The notes beneath the pieces were generated by a model, which was not told the origin of the DNA, searched no databases, and worked only from the letters and a program-made list of their open reading frames with translations. Both the position numbers and the translations under genes were made by a program. Below are positions 40,126 through 49,446 of a stretch of DNA of 64,000 nt, piece by piece. This DNA comes from Arcanobacterium pinnipediorum (lineage in GTDB: Bacteria; Actinomycetota; Actinomycetes; Actinomycetales; Actinomycetaceae), in contig NZ_CP099547.1 in NCBI RefSeq assembly GCF_023973165.1, positions 1,054,001 to 1,118,000 of the forward strand, written 5' to 3'. Every line of letters starts with the position of its first letter. Position 1 is the stretch's first letter.

Positions 40126-42708
40126 TTAGGATCGCAATTGGGCATCAAATAGTTTTGCGGTCTTTTTGATAATGCGGTGGCGAACCATAGCTGTTTCTTC
40201 CGCAGTTAACGTATGGTCGCGGCCACGGAAACGAAGCGCAAAAGCTAATGACTTCTTCCCCTCAGGGATCTGATCACCGGTGTAGACGTCGAAGAGTCTA
40301 ATATCTTCAACGATGTCACCAGCGATGTCCAAAATTGCTTCACGAATCTGACCTGCCGGCAGTGACTCATCGACAATAAGAGCGATATCTTCTTTTGCGG
40401 CTGGGAAAGAACTGACCGGCATAATCTTCATGGTTGTCTGTGCAACGGCTGCGATGAGCATGTCAGTATCAGCTTCGAAAGCAATTGAACGCGCAGGTAG
40501 GTCAAACGCCTTGCACACCTTAGGTGCCAGCTCGCCAGCATATCCAATCACGTGCCCGTTAACGAGTGCCGCAGCGCCCCGCCCTGGATGGAATGGCGCA
40601 CGAGCCTCATTGCGGAACTCAACACTAGCTCCAAGCGTATGAGCCATAATGTTCAATGCTTGCAGGGCGTCACGCCAGTCCCAGGTAACAGCAGGAAAAC
40701 CAGCTTGTGCAGGGGCAACATGTGGTGTGGCAACACCAGCGATGTGATGTGGCTGTTGTGGCATCGCAACAGCGATAGAGGCAAGCGCCTCATCACTGGG
40801 GCGTTGCCCAACACCAGGGTTAGGTGCAGGATGAAGTTCATGCGGCCGAGTCACATTGGCAGCTTCGAAAATTGCCACACCTGGGTTGGATCGAGCAACG
40901 TTCAACTTCGCAGTATCAAGTAGTGAGTCCAATACTGAAGTACGCATATAAGGCGATTCTTCTTGCAGTGGGTTGGCTAGTTTAATGACTTCTCGGCGTG
41001 GATCATCGACGTCGATCTGCTGGTTATCGAATGTCGCTTGCGAAACAAAGGGGTAGGAAACAACCTGCGTCCAGCCTTGTTCTGCAAGTGAACGAACAAG
41101 GTCGCGTTGGTGGCGTTGCTTGAGCGTTAAACCGGCTCCTCCGGTTGGAGTTGGCAAAATTGAGGCAATCTCATCGTAGCCCACCAATCGAGCAACTTCT
41201 TCAACAAAGTGTGCCGGACCTACCAGATCTGGACGCCACGGAGCTGGAGTGACCTGAAGCTGGTCGCCATTTTCTTCGACCTGGCAACCGATATCGGTCA
41301 AAATACTCTTGATCTTGTGTGGTGAAACCTGTAGTCCAGTTAGCCGCTGCACTTCAGAAATCGAGAAATCAATGGGTGCGATATCTGGAGTATTATCGAC
41401 GTCGAAGTTATCGTCGTCGATAGTTCCACCACCGAAGTCCACCAAGATTTCTGCCACCATCTGCGCAGCGATACGAGTAATCGTCGGATCAACGCCACGC
41501 TCGAAACGTTTAGACGCTTCGGAAGGCAAGCGATGACGACGAGCCATCCGGGCAACCGAAACTGGGTCAAAATGAGCTGCTTCGATCAAAATATCAACAG
41601 TGGAATCGCTGATTTCTGTATCGGAACCCCCCATAGTTCCAGCAAGTCCAACTACTCGCGCACCGTGACCTCCCTGAGAATCAGCAATAACGAGATCTTG
41701 GGGATCTAGCGTGCGTTCTACGCCATCGAGGGTAACTAGATGCTCACCTGCATGTGCTCTGCGCACCACAAGTGGAGCTGTTACCTTGTTCAGATCGTAG
41801 GCATGCAGTGGCTGACCGAGGTCAAGCATGACGTAATTTGTTGCATCGACGACGAGGGAGATTGGACGCATTCCTGCTGCTGTGAGGCGATCTTGCATCC
41901 ATTTTGGTGAGTGTGCTTGCGCGTTGATACCGCGAACAACCATCGTCACAAATCGATCCGCACCAGGTTTGCCGTGGATAGGTTGATCATCTTCGATCGC
42001 AACAGCGAATCCCTTGTTGTTGGCTTGCCGATATTCAGTATCTAGGTTAGCCACAAGTCCTGGGTCTGTGAACTGAGCTCCGGTTGAGTGGGAGTATTCG
42101 CGTGCAACCCCGCGCATTGAGAAGCAATATCCACGGTCCGGGGTGACGTTGATTTCGAGAATTTCACCAGCTAGTCCAAGGTATGGCAAGACGTTTTTAC
42201 CGACTTCTGGAACGCCTTCGGCTTGGGCTTGTTCTTGAGAATGAGCTAGTACGATGATGCCATCGTGGTCTTGGCCTAAACCGAGTTCGCGCGCAGAACA
42301 GATCATGCCGTCTGAGATATGCCCATAGGTTTTCCGAGCTGCGATCGCAAAATCGCCTGGGAGTACAGCGCCCGGAAGTGATACGACGACGTAGTCGCCT
42401 TCAACGAAATTATGTGCACCACAAATTATCCCGCGTGAGGCAAAATCGACAGGTTCCTTGCCTTGGCCGGGTTCGTCGTTATGCTCACCTACATCTACTC
42501 GACAATAGTTAATAACTTTGCCGTTTTTCTGCGGTTCTTTAGAAATAGTGAGTACTTTTCCGACGACGACGGGCCCGGTTACGTCCGGGGCGTGGATTGC
42601 TTCTTCTTCTAAACCAACTTTGACCAAATCTGCGGCCAACTGCGCGGCGGTCAAATCTGGCGGGAGTTCAACATGAGTGCCAAGCCAGTCAATAGGAATA
42701 CGTGGCAT
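40126..42708 (-). CDS. pheT: Phenylalanyl-tRNA synthetase beta subunit
   Basis: The 860-aa beta chain has the EMAP-like tRNA-binding domain near residues 40-155, the B3/B4 editing domain (VVDATNYVMLDLGQPLHAYD, about 287-306), the B5 domain, the catalytic-like core and a C-terminal ferredoxin-fold anticodon-binding domain (FPAAKEDIALIVDES, about 768-782). It pairs with PheS as an alpha2-beta2 enzyme charging tRNA-Phe. Its start overlaps the pheS stop by one base. Length is normal for Actinobacteria. Confidence 0.96.
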   Translation of the reverse strand: MPRIPIDWLGTHVELPPDLTAAQLAADLVKVGLEEEAIHAPDVTGPVVVGKVLTISKEPQKNGKVINYCRVDVGEHNDEPGQGKEPVDFASRGIICGAHNFVEGDYVVVSLPGAVLPGDFAIAARKTYGHISDGMICSARELGLGQDHDGIIVLAHSQEQAQAEGVPEVGKNVLPYLGLAGEILEINVTPDRGYCFSMRGVAREYSHSTGAQFTDPGLVANLDTEYRQANNKGFAVAIEDDQPIHGKPGADRFVTMVVRGINAQAHSPKWMQDRLTAAGMRPISLVVDATNYVMLDLGQPLHAYDLNKVTAPLVVRRAHAGEHLVTLDGVERTLDPQDLVIADSQGGHGARVVGLAGTMGGSDTEISDSTVDILIEAAHFDPVSVARMARRHRLPSEASKRFERGVDPTITRIAAQMVAEILVDFGGGTIDDDNFDVDNTPDIAPIDFSISEVQRLTGLQVSPHKIKSILTDIGCQVEENGDQLQVTPAPWRPDLVGPAHFVEEVARLVGYDEIASILPTPTGGAGLTLKQRHQRDLVRSLAEQGWTQVVSYPFVSQATFDNQQIDVDDPRREVIKLANPLQEESPYMRTSVLDSLLDTAKLNVARSNPGVAIFEAANVTRPHELHPAPNPGVGQRPSDEALASIAVAMPQQPHHIAGVATPHVAPAQAGFPAVTWDWRDALQALNIMAHTLGASVEFRNEARAPFHPGRGAAALVNGHVIGYAGELAPKVCKAFDLPARSIAFEADTDMLIAAVAQTTMKIMPVSSFPAAKEDIALIVDESLPAGQIREAILDIAGDIVEDIRLFDVYTGDQIPEGKKSLAFALRFRGRDHTLTAEETAMVRHRIIKKTAKLFDAQLRS

Positions 42709-43790
42709 TAGTTTCCCCTTCCGGTAGTGCCAAATTGGTGGGAGAAGCGAATATCGCCTTCAACCATGTCTCGCATGTCTGCAATGGCATTGCGTAACAT
42801 CAGCGTGCGCTCGATTCCCATCCCGAATGCGAATCCGGTATATTCTTCAGGATCAATTCCCGCATTTCGTAAAACTTCAGGGTTGACCATTCCGCAACCG
42901 CCCCATTCGATCCAGCCCGGGCCACCCTTCTTTTGCGGGAACCATAAATCCATTTCAGCCGACGGCTCGGTGAAAGGGAAATATGACGGGCGCAGCCGGG
43001 TGCGTGCCTGAGCTCCGAAAAGCTGTTGCGCAAAATGATCTAACGTCCCTTTCAAATGCTCCATGGTTAGGCCTTTATCCACGGCAAGACCTTCGATTTG
43101 ATGGAATACCGGGGTGTGTGTGGCATCGAGTGCATCGGTGCGGAAAACCTTTCCAGGGCAAACAATATAAAGCGGAACTCCGCGTTCGAGCATCGCATGA
43201 GATTGCACGGGTGATGTGTGCGTGCGCAAGACTAGGCCGGGTTGTTGTTCGACCTCAGATGATGAACCTGGATGAGCAACGCCATCGACGTAGAAGGTAT
43301 CTTGCATTTGCCGAGCTGGGTGGTCGGGCCCAAAATTTAACGAATCGAAGTTAAACCACTCGTGTTCGAGTTCTGGTCCTTCAGCTACTTGCCATCCCAT
43401 GCCGATAAAGAGATCGGAAATATCTTCCATTAGAGCAGGTAACGGATGGCGCGCACCACTGGGCTGACGATTTACCGGCAACGTGACATCGACGGTTTCT
43501 TCACTGAGCATTCGTGCTTCTACTAAAGCGTCGATGCGTTCTGTGGCAGTGGCTAAGGCGTGCTGAATCTCCTTGCGCGCAGTACCCAAAAGGCGCCCTG
43601 CTATCGGACGTTGTGTTTTATCAAGGGTTTTGATCGCCATGTTAGCTTGTGTGATGGGCGCGTTATCGCCGGTGTGTAACAGACGAACTTCTTTTAACTC
43701 ATCGAGTGTTTGAGCATTCAAAAATGCTTCTTGGGCAGCATGGATAGCTTGTGCAATCCCGGCTTCATCCAATGGACTGAGCGGTTCCAT
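42708..43790 (-). CDS. pheS: Phenylalanyl-tRNA synthetase alpha subunit
   Basis: The 360-aa class II synthetase subunit has an N-terminal coiled coil, motif 1 [20 protein letters not shown] (about 133-152), motif 2 around [19 protein letters not shown] (about 220) and motif 3 [16 protein letters not shown] (about 320-335). It contains the catalytic site. It leads the pheST operon, with a recognisable promoter 22 bp upstream and a short leader. No T-box or leader peptide is visible. Confidence 0.97.
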   Translation of the reverse strand: MEPLSPLDEAGIAQAIHAAQEAFLNAQTLDELKEVRLLHTGDNAPITQANMAIKTLDKTQRPIAGRLLGTARKEIQHALATATERIDALVEARMLSEETVDVTLPVNRQPSGARHPLPALMEDISDLFIGMGWQVAEGPELEHEWFNFDSLNFGPDHPARQMQDTFYVDGVAHPGSSSEVEQQPGLVLRTHTSPVQSHAMLERGVPLYIVCPGKVFRTDALDATHTPVFHQIEGLAVDKGLTMEHLKGTLDHFAQQLFGAQARTRLRPSYFPFTEPSAEMDLWFPQKKGGPGWIEWGGCGMVNPEVLRNAGIDPEEYTGFAFGMGIERTLMLRNAIADMRDMVEGDIRFSHQFGTTGRGN

Positions 43791-43811
43791 AATAACCTTT
43801 CATCCTGAAGA

Positions 43812-43839
43812 ACTATCAGTACTAATTGTACGGTGTCAA
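43812..43839 (-). promoter_or_regulatory. Promoter of pheST
   Basis: On the minus strand a perfect TTGACA (43834-43839) and GATAGT (43812-43817) are separated by 16 bp. Transcription would begin near 43805, giving a leader of about 15 nt. Confidence 0.65.
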
Positions 43840-44052
43840 AGATGAAACTATAGATACGTGGGTGCATATACTTCGTCACCCTTGACGTTGATTTAGGATT
43901 TTGAGTCCTCGCTCTTAGCTGAAAACACAGCGTGACGAAGACTTAGGGAACGTGCCTCGGTAGAGTAAGTGAAAATACACGGAAGAGTCCGTTTATTTCT
44001 ACACGGACGTTTAGTGTGACCAAACGTCGATAACCTGACTAAGGAGATAGTG

Positions 44053-44403
44053 ATGTCTGAGGATAAGAATATTTTTGATCGCGCAACTGATGCCGTTAAA
44101 TCAGCCTTTGATGAGGCTCGTGAAAAAGTTGATTCATCACAGGTGCAAGAGAAACTAACTGAGACGAAGTCTGTTGTGGTTGATAGTGTTCGATCCGCTG
44201 GTGAAAAAGCATCGGAAATTGTGCGTGAGACGAAGCATAAGGCCGAAGATCTGTTGGGTCGAAATGATTCCGTGGTTGAAAAAGCGGATCGGAAGATTGA
44301 GCAAACTTCGGAAACGATGGGCGCTAAGATTGACGATGCGGCTAAGCGCGCTGAAGATTTTGGCGAGAAGCTCACCGACAAGCTCGAAGATAGCAACGAA
44401 TAA
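44053..44403 (+). CDS. Small charged coiled-coil protein (stress-protein-like)
   Basis: This 116-aa protein is almost entirely amphipathic helix with heptad-like Ala/Val/Lys/Glu patterns (DRATDAVKSAFDEAREKV, EIVRETKHKAEDLL). It has no signal peptide and no Cys or Trp. The composition resembles LEA-like, apolipoprotein-like or CsbD-type stress proteins, but I do not recognise a named family. The ATG at 44053 has AAGGAG 6 nt upstream; the GTG just before it is too close to that site. A 504-nt ORF on the other strand is Ser-rich and looks like a shadow. A 20-bp hairpin terminator follows about 120 bp downstream. Confidence 0.75.
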   Translation: MSEDKNIFDRATDAVKSAFDEAREKVDSSQVQEKLTETKSVVVDSVRSAGEKASEIVRETKHKAEDLLGRNDSVVEKADRKIEQTSETMGAKIDDAAKRAEDFGEKLTDKLEDSNE

Positions 44404-44521
44404 TTCCACTCTCGCGCGCTAATCGAGCCGTGAAAGCTGATAATGTTTGGCCGTGCCTAGCGGCGAATATGTTTAGATTGGCCGCTATTAATCGTTGATA
44501 TTGATTCACGGTCAATAGCAC

Positions 44522-44563
44522 ATATAGTTTGGGGATCGCATAGATGCGATCCCCAAACTATAT
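44522..44563. terminator. Strong hairpin terminator between convergent genes
   Basis: A perfect 20-bp palindrome (44522-44541 with 44544-44563, core atagtttggggatcgcat) with two central bases. It probably ends the transcript of the small coiled-coil gene. The flanking U-tract is weak (tatattctc). Confidence 0.85.
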
Positions 44564-44591
44564 TCTCACGCGTAGGTAGACTAGCTATTGT

Positions 44592-44617
44592 GTAGGGGAA
44601 ATCAAGACTTCCCCTAC
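44592..44617 (-). terminator. Terminator-like hairpin at the end of the importer-lyase operon
   Basis: gtaggggaa (44592-44600) pairs with ttcccctac (44609-44617), and the outer agctat/atagct bases extend the stem imperfectly. It lies 10 bp past the lyase stop. Confidence 0.7.
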
Positions 44618-44626
44618 TAGATATAG

Positions 44627-45544
44627 CTAGCCTAATAAGCCGACGTGACGCAGCACTTGTGCGATGCCTTCTTCTTCTTCGGCAGTAAGCTGCGAAACAG
44701 GTGTTGGCATCTGATTGGATTCAAAGATTCCCAAAACTTTGAGCGCGGTCTTGAACGCACCAACTCCCGCGCCAAAGCCAGTAGTAGAAGATGGAACCAT
44801 GACGATGCGCATGAGATCAGATAACCGATCTTGTTCTTTGCGTACGGTCTCCCAGTCCCCTGCTTGGTAGGCGTTCCATTGCCGAACGTAACCAGCTGGA
44901 TCGACATTAGCTAACCCAGGAACTGAACCGTCTGCGCCTCCTAGATATGCACCGTCAACTACAACTTCGTGACCAGTCAGGAGCGAAAGCGGATGTCCGG
45001 CTCGCTCATTGTCTTGAAGCAGGAAACGGAAGGATACGTCGTCGCCCGAAGAATCCTTGACGCCGGCAAGGACGCCGTCTTGTCCCAGACGCATCAGTAA
45101 TGCAGGTGGGAGCTTGACATGTACACATACCGGAATATCATATGCGAATAAGGGCAGTTCAGTTGCGGCTGCAATAGCGCGGAAATGGTTTTCAACCTGA
45201 GCCATGCCACCTAAAGCATAGAACGGAGCAGTAGCAACAATGCCATCGACGCCGATCTGTTCAGCTTGCCGAACATGTTCTAGCACACGGTCGGTCTGGG
45301 TATCGATAACGCCAGCAAGGACTGGCACGCGCCCTGCGACAACTTCATTGGTTGCGCGAAGAATTTCTTCGCGCCGGCTCGGCGTAGCAAAAGCTCCTTC
45401 ACCTGATGAACCCAGAGCAAAAACTCCGTGAACACCAGCTTGAATCATGCGATCCAAACCACGTTGATACGATTGCACATCGAATGTGCCATCTTCATGT
45501 TCTGCAACTACTACTGGTGGAATAACTCCACGAAAATCAGTCAT
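44627..45544 (-). CDS. DapA/NanA-family aldolase, possible N-acetylneuraminate lyase
   Basis: The 305-aa TIM-barrel class I aldolase of the DHDPS/NAL family has the GSSGEGAF substrate loop (about residues 46-53), the catalytic Tyr in FAYDIPVCVHVKL (about 134) and the Schiff-base Lys in LAGVKDSSGDD (about 162). The YDIP and the absence of the dihydrodipicolinate-specific Arg motif argue against DapA. Actinobacterial sialic acid lyases share these features as I remember them. It is 11 bp after the importer ATPase, so a role in breaking down the imported substrate is natural. Alternatives are 2-keto-3-deoxygluconate or another keto-acid lyase. Confidence 0.82.
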   Translation of the reverse strand: MTDFRGVIPPVVVAEHEDGTFDVQSYQRGLDRMIQAGVHGVFALGSSGEGAFATPSRREEILRATNEVVAGRVPVLAGVIDTQTDRVLEHVRQAEQIGVDGIVATAPFYALGGMAQVENHFRAIAAATELPLFAYDIPVCVHVKLPPALLMRLGQDGVLAGVKDSSGDDVSFRFLLQDNERAGHPLSLLTGHEVVVDGAYLGGADGSVPGLANVDPAGYVRQWNAYQAGDWETVRKEQDRLSDLMRIVMVPSSTTGFGAGVGAFKTALKVLGIFESNQMPTPVSQLTAEEEEGIAQVLRHVGLLG

Positions 45545-45555
45545 AATCCTTTTCC

Positions 45556-46365
45556 TTAGAGAGTCGGGTGAAGCAACGACGGAGCAGCACCCAAAAGTTT
45601 CCTAGTGTAGGCATCTTGTGGATTGGCCAACAGCTCATCAGCTGGACCTTCCTCAACAACAAGTCCTTGATTCATAACAGCGATACGATCAGAGACGTAA
45701 CGGACCGTTTGAATGTCGTGGGAAATGAAGACCATAGCTAGGTTTAATTCTTCTTTGAGATCTGTTAACAGATTCAGAATCTGTGCACGTACCGAAACGT
45801 CGAGCGCAGAGGTTGGTTCATCAGCAATGATGGCCTTTGGTTCGAGAGCTAAGGCTCGTGCGATAGCAACGCGTTGGCGCTGACCACCAGAGAGCTGGCC
45901 AGGGAGCGCATCAAGTGCAGAGGCTGGCAAACCGACCATTGAGATCAGGTCGCTAACGCGCTTCTTTCGGAAGGCTTCATCACCAATTTTGTGTACTCGC
46001 AACGGATCAGCAAGTTGGTCTTGGACAACCATACGCGGATTAAGAGCTGTAGCTGGATCCTGGAACACCACAGAGACGACCCGGCCTACTCGGCGACGAG
46101 TATCTGCCGAACGCTTTGTAATCTCCTCACCGTTGAAGAACACACGTCCTTCGGTTGCTACTTGCAGACCACACATGACATTGGCAGTTGTCGATTTTCC
46201 ACAACCTGATTCGCCAACGATACCAAGAGTTTGACCTGGCATAACTTTCATATTGACGCCGCGAACTGCTTGGATCTTATTTGGCTTGAACAGCGATCCA
46301 GTACGAGTCCGGAAGGTGACTTTTACATCCTGGAGTTCGATGATGGGAGTATCCTGCGTAGTCAC
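45556..46365 (-). CDS. Oligopeptide/nickel-family ABC importer ATPase (OppF-like)
   Basis: The 269-aa ATPase has GIVGESGCGKSTTANVMCG (about residues 49-67), the signature LSGGQRQRVAIARAL (about 158) and Walker B IIADEPTSALDV. A C-terminal extension after VEEGPADELLANP is the short form of the OppF/DppF tail. The start is GTG, overlapping the upstream gene by 4 bp. It is the second ATPase of the importer, whose first ATPase is fused to a permease. Confidence 0.92.
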   Translation of the reverse strand: MTTQDTPIIELQDVKVTFRTRTGSLFKPNKIQAVRGVNMKVMPGQTLGIVGESGCGKSTTANVMCGLQVATEGRVFFNGEEITKRSADTRRRVGRVVSVVFQDPATALNPRMVVQDQLADPLRVHKIGDEAFRKKRVSDLISMVGLPASALDALPGQLSGGQRQRVAIARALALEPKAIIADEPTSALDVSVRAQILNLLTDLKEELNLAMVFISHDIQTVRYVSDRIAVMNQGLVVEEGPADELLANPQDAYTRKLLGAAPSLLHPTL

Positions 46366-48401
46366 AGTGCTTCACCTGCCTTTGCAGTATCAGTGGTTTG
46401 TGATTCTGGCCGTGGTGGCAACGCGGCATAGTAGTGGCGTGGGCCAACTTCGGTCAAGACCGGACGGATGTCCAATCCGTAATCCGGATGTGAGGAACGT
46501 GGAGCGAAGCGATCACCAATTGGGAAGTCCTTAGGCGATGGCACAGTTCCGGGAACCTGGTGGAGACGACCGGAACCGGATTCGATGGACAGCACAGCAC
46601 CGAGCAAGCCACGAGTGTATTCGTGTGTTGGGTTGAGCAACAGCTCACTGGTTGGTGCTTGTTCGATGACTTGACCGGCGTACATAACTGTAATCGAATG
46701 TGCTACCTCAGCAACGAGTGCCAAATCGTGGGAAACGAACACCATTGCGAATCCAAGCTTGTCACGCAACTCATTGAGCAAATCAATAACCTGCTTTTGG
46801 ACTGTAACGTCCAAAGCTGTGGTTGGTTCGTCAGCAATCACGAGCTTGGGATCACGGGTCAATGCCATAGCAATGAGGACGCGCTGGCGCTGACCACCAG
46901 ATAGTTCGTGTGGATAGGATTCTAGGGTCCGCTTCGGATCCAGTCCAACGAGTTCGAGGAGTTCTGCCGCACTACGAGTACCACCACGCGAGGTGAGCTG
47001 CTTCATCTGTGACTTGATCAGCATCGCCGGATTGAGTGAGCTCAGTGCGTCTTGGTAGATCATTGCCATTTCGTGGCCGAGCAAACTCTGGCGTTCTGCC
47101 GGATCCATTTCGAGAAGATTACGTCCCTCGTATAGTAACTCTCCGGAAAGCTCAGCTCGTGGATCAATAAGACCCATGATTGACAAGGCTGTAATCGATT
47201 TACCACAGCCCGACTCTCCAACTAAGCCCATCGTTTCCCCGGGAGCAACGGTGAACGAGACGTTATCGACGACATTAACATCACCATGGCGCGGGAACTT
47301 GATCGAGAAATTCTTCACCTCAAGAAGTGGCGTAGTATTAGCGTCCGATACAAACCGATCGATGCGTTTCACTTCAACTTCGCGTAAAGCATCAATTCGT
47401 GCTTGGAGCGATTCAGCCTGCTCTGCGTATGCCTTGCGTGGATCGAGCAGAAGCTTATCGGCTTCACGCTTAGACGTTGCATCGACTTGTGCAACCGAAA
47501 CGCCCTTAGGAGCTGCCACCATAGCATCGGTGATACCTTCGGACAGGATGTTCAAACACAAGACCGTAATCATGATCATGACGCCAGGGAAGAACGCAGT
47601 CCACCACTTGCCAACGATAATCGAGAGATTAGATGAGGCGTCGGAGAGGACATTTCCCCATGTGGGAACCATAGCTGATTGCAAACCAGAACCGATGAAG
47701 GTCAACGATGCTTCGAGAATAATTGCATCTGCAACCAAAACGGTGGCGAATACCAAAACCGGAGCAGCAGTGTTACGCATGATGTGCTTGGTCAAGATCC
47801 ACGGAGCGCGGGCGCCAGAGACGATGATTGCCCGTACATAGTCTTCACCGTAAGCACTCATCACGTTAGCTCGCACAATGCGGGCAAGCTGTGGGGTGTA
47901 GACGAAGGCAATTGAACAGACGATAACAACCAATAGACCTGCTAGGTTATCTGAACTAAACCGTGCCGAGAAAACCAAAACCGTTACCGCGGCCATTGCA
48001 ATGCCGGGTACTGCCATAATGATATCGAGAATGCGCATGATCACTTCAGAAATTGACTTGCGCACAACTGCAGCAATAGAACCGATAATTGCACCGAAGA
48101 ACAGAGCGATAGCAGTGGAACAAATTCCGATAAGCATCGAGAAACGACCGCCGTAAAGCAATCGGCTCAAGATATCACGACCTACGTGATCAGTACCAAA
48201 GAGATGGTCTGCATTTGGTGCCGTCCACTTATCAAAGATCGCATCCGGTTCGTAAGGTGCAATCAAGGGCGCGATCACCGAGATAAAAACGATAAGCGCT
48301 AAGACTGATAGAGCTATCCGCGATCCCAGGTTCATATTACGAATACGCGTAAAACGTACCCCGGGCTGAGTAACTTTTGCGAGTTTTTCTTTCTTTCCCA
48401 T
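46362..48401 (-). CDS. Fused ABC importer permease (OppC-like) and ATPase (OppD-like)
   Basis: The 679-aa fusion has a permease half (residues ~1-310, six helices, an EAA-type loop at GARAPWILTKHIMRNTAAP about 197) and, after a linker of about 45 residues, an ATPase half with GLVGESGCGKSITALS (about 390), LSGGQRQRVLIAMAL (about 500) and IADEPTTALDVTVQ. Separate OppC and OppD are the norm, but such fusions occur in peptide-family importers, including some for sialic acid. The ATG at 48401 follows the upstream stop by 2 nt; a GTG at 48407 is the alternative. Confidence 0.92.
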   Translation of the reverse strand: MGKKEKLAKVTQPGVRFTRIRNMNLGSRIALSVLALIVFISVIAPLIAPYEPDAIFDKWTAPNADHLFGTDHVGRDILSRLLYGGRFSMLIGICSTAIALFFGAIIGSIAAVVRKSISEVIMRILDIIMAVPGIAMAAVTVLVFSARFSSDNLAGLLVVIVCSIAFVYTPQLARIVRANVMSAYGEDYVRAIIVSGARAPWILTKHIMRNTAAPVLVFATVLVADAIILEASLTFIGSGLQSAMVPTWGNVLSDASSNLSIIVGKWWTAFFPGVMIMITVLCLNILSEGITDAMVAAPKGVSVAQVDATSKREADKLLLDPRKAYAEQAESLQARIDALREVEVKRIDRFVSDANTTPLLEVKNFSIKFPRHGDVNVVDNVSFTVAPGETMGLVGESGCGKSITALSIMGLIDPRAELSGELLYEGRNLLEMDPAERQSLLGHEMAMIYQDALSSLNPAMLIKSQMKQLTSRGGTRSAAELLELVGLDPKRTLESYPHELSGGQRQRVLIAMALTRDPKLVIADEPTTALDVTVQKQVIDLLNELRDKLGFAMVFVSHDLALVAEVAHSITVMYAGQVIEQAPTSELLLNPTHEYTRGLLGAVLSIESGSGRLHQVPGTVPSPKDFPIGDRFAPRSSHPDYGLDIRPVLTEVGPRHYYAALPPRPESQTTDTAKAGEAL

Positions 48402-48403
48402 AA

Positions 48404-49354
48404 TCACACCGACCTAATACGTGGATTAATCAGTAAATAGAGCATGTCAACCACAATATTGACAATGATAAATGCGATAGCAACAACTAATGCACCACCT
48501 TGTACTAGGTTCACCCAGTTATTCTGGATACCTTTAATCAGTACTTGCCCCATACCGTTAATCGCGAAAATAATTTCGATAACAACAGCGCCGCCCATCA
48601 AATAGCCTACGCGCAGACCCAAAACAGTAACCGGAGTGATCAGAGCGTTTCGCAAAACATTACGACCAATAACGATTGATTTTGGAATACCGGCACCCAA
48701 TGCAGTACGCACGTAATCACGGTCTAATTCTTCAACCATGGATGTACGCACAACACGCGTCATTTGCCCGATGACTGGGATTGCCAGTGCTACAGCAGGC
48801 AAGAGCATACGCACAAACCAGCCACCAAAATCGTCAAAGATTCCGGGCAATACACCCGATACCGGCAGTTTTCCAATAAAAGCAAGAACGAGAAGAACAG
48901 CTAACCAGAAAGATGGAGTTCCAATGCTGATAACAGAAATAACTCGGATGAGTTGATCGGGCCATCGATCGCGGTAGATCGCAGCGACCACGCCGAGTGG
49001 GAAGGAAACCAATACGGCTAAAATAAGGCCAAAGAAGGTTAATTGGAGAGTAATGGGCAAAGCCTGAGCGATCAATGACGATACTGTGTTCGAAACGCCC
49101 ACACCATAGATTCCGAGATCGCCTTGCACAAGATTCAGTATGTAGATTCCAAGACGAACCAACAGAGGTTCGTTCAAGCCTTGCTGCTCACGGAACGCTT
49201 CAAGCTCTGTAGGAGTCGCGTTTTCACCGAGCGTTGCATAGGCTGGGTCAATTGGCGATAACGCCATAATTAAGAAGACGAGCACTGTTACGCCCAGCAC
49301 CATGACTGGTAGCGCAACAAGGCGACGTCCGATTAGTCTTAGTAAATTATTCAT
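48404..49354 (-). CDS. ABC importer permease (OppB-like)
   Basis: The 316-aa inner membrane permease has six helices and the OppB family start with an LIGRRLVALPVMVLGVTVLVF-like first helix region (residues 6-25). The EAA loop is in DYVRTALGAGIPKSIVIGRN (about 200-219), and DLGIYGVGVSN follows the first periplasmic loop. It pairs with the fused OppC-OppD partner. It is separated from the binding-protein gene by a 92-bp gap that contains a stable hairpin. Confidence 0.93.
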   Translation of the reverse strand: MNNLLRLIGRRLVALPVMVLGVTVLVFLIMALSPIDPAYATLGENATPTELEAFREQQGLNEPLLVRLGIYILNLVQGDLGIYGVGVSNTVSSLIAQALPITLQLTFFGLILAVLVSFPLGVVAAIYRDRWPDQLIRVISVISIGTPSFWLAVLLVLAFIGKLPVSGVLPGIFDDFGGWFVRMLLPAVALAIPVIGQMTRVVRTSMVEELDRDYVRTALGAGIPKSIVIGRNVLRNALITPVTVLGLRVGYLMGGAVVIEIIFAINGMGQVLIKGIQNNWVNLVQGGALVVAIAFIIVNIVVDMLYLLINPRIRSV

Positions 49355-49387
49355 TCCATCTTTTCCTTACGACTGTTCTCAACCAGT

Positions 49388-49423
49388 TGAGGGGCGGATG
49401 CGGCTTCACGCATCCGCCCCTCA
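49388..49423 (-). promoter_or_regulatory. Intercistronic hairpin after the binding-protein gene
   Basis: A perfect 15-bp GC-rich stem (tgaggggcggatgcg / cgcatccgcccctca, 6-nt loop) lies 24 bp beyond the binding-protein stop and 34 bp before the permease start. No U-tract follows. Such hairpins usually protect upstream mRNA from 3' decay or cause partial termination, so more binding protein than permease is made. Confidence 0.75.
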
Positions 49424-49446
49424 TTGGCTTTTATCAGATGTCTGAA

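Noticed and set aside
43893..44396. 167-codon minus-strand ORF opposite the small coiled-coil gene
   Set aside because: Ser/Phe-rich composition of an antisense shadow; the plus-strand gene has a strong ribosome binding site and a coherent helical protein.
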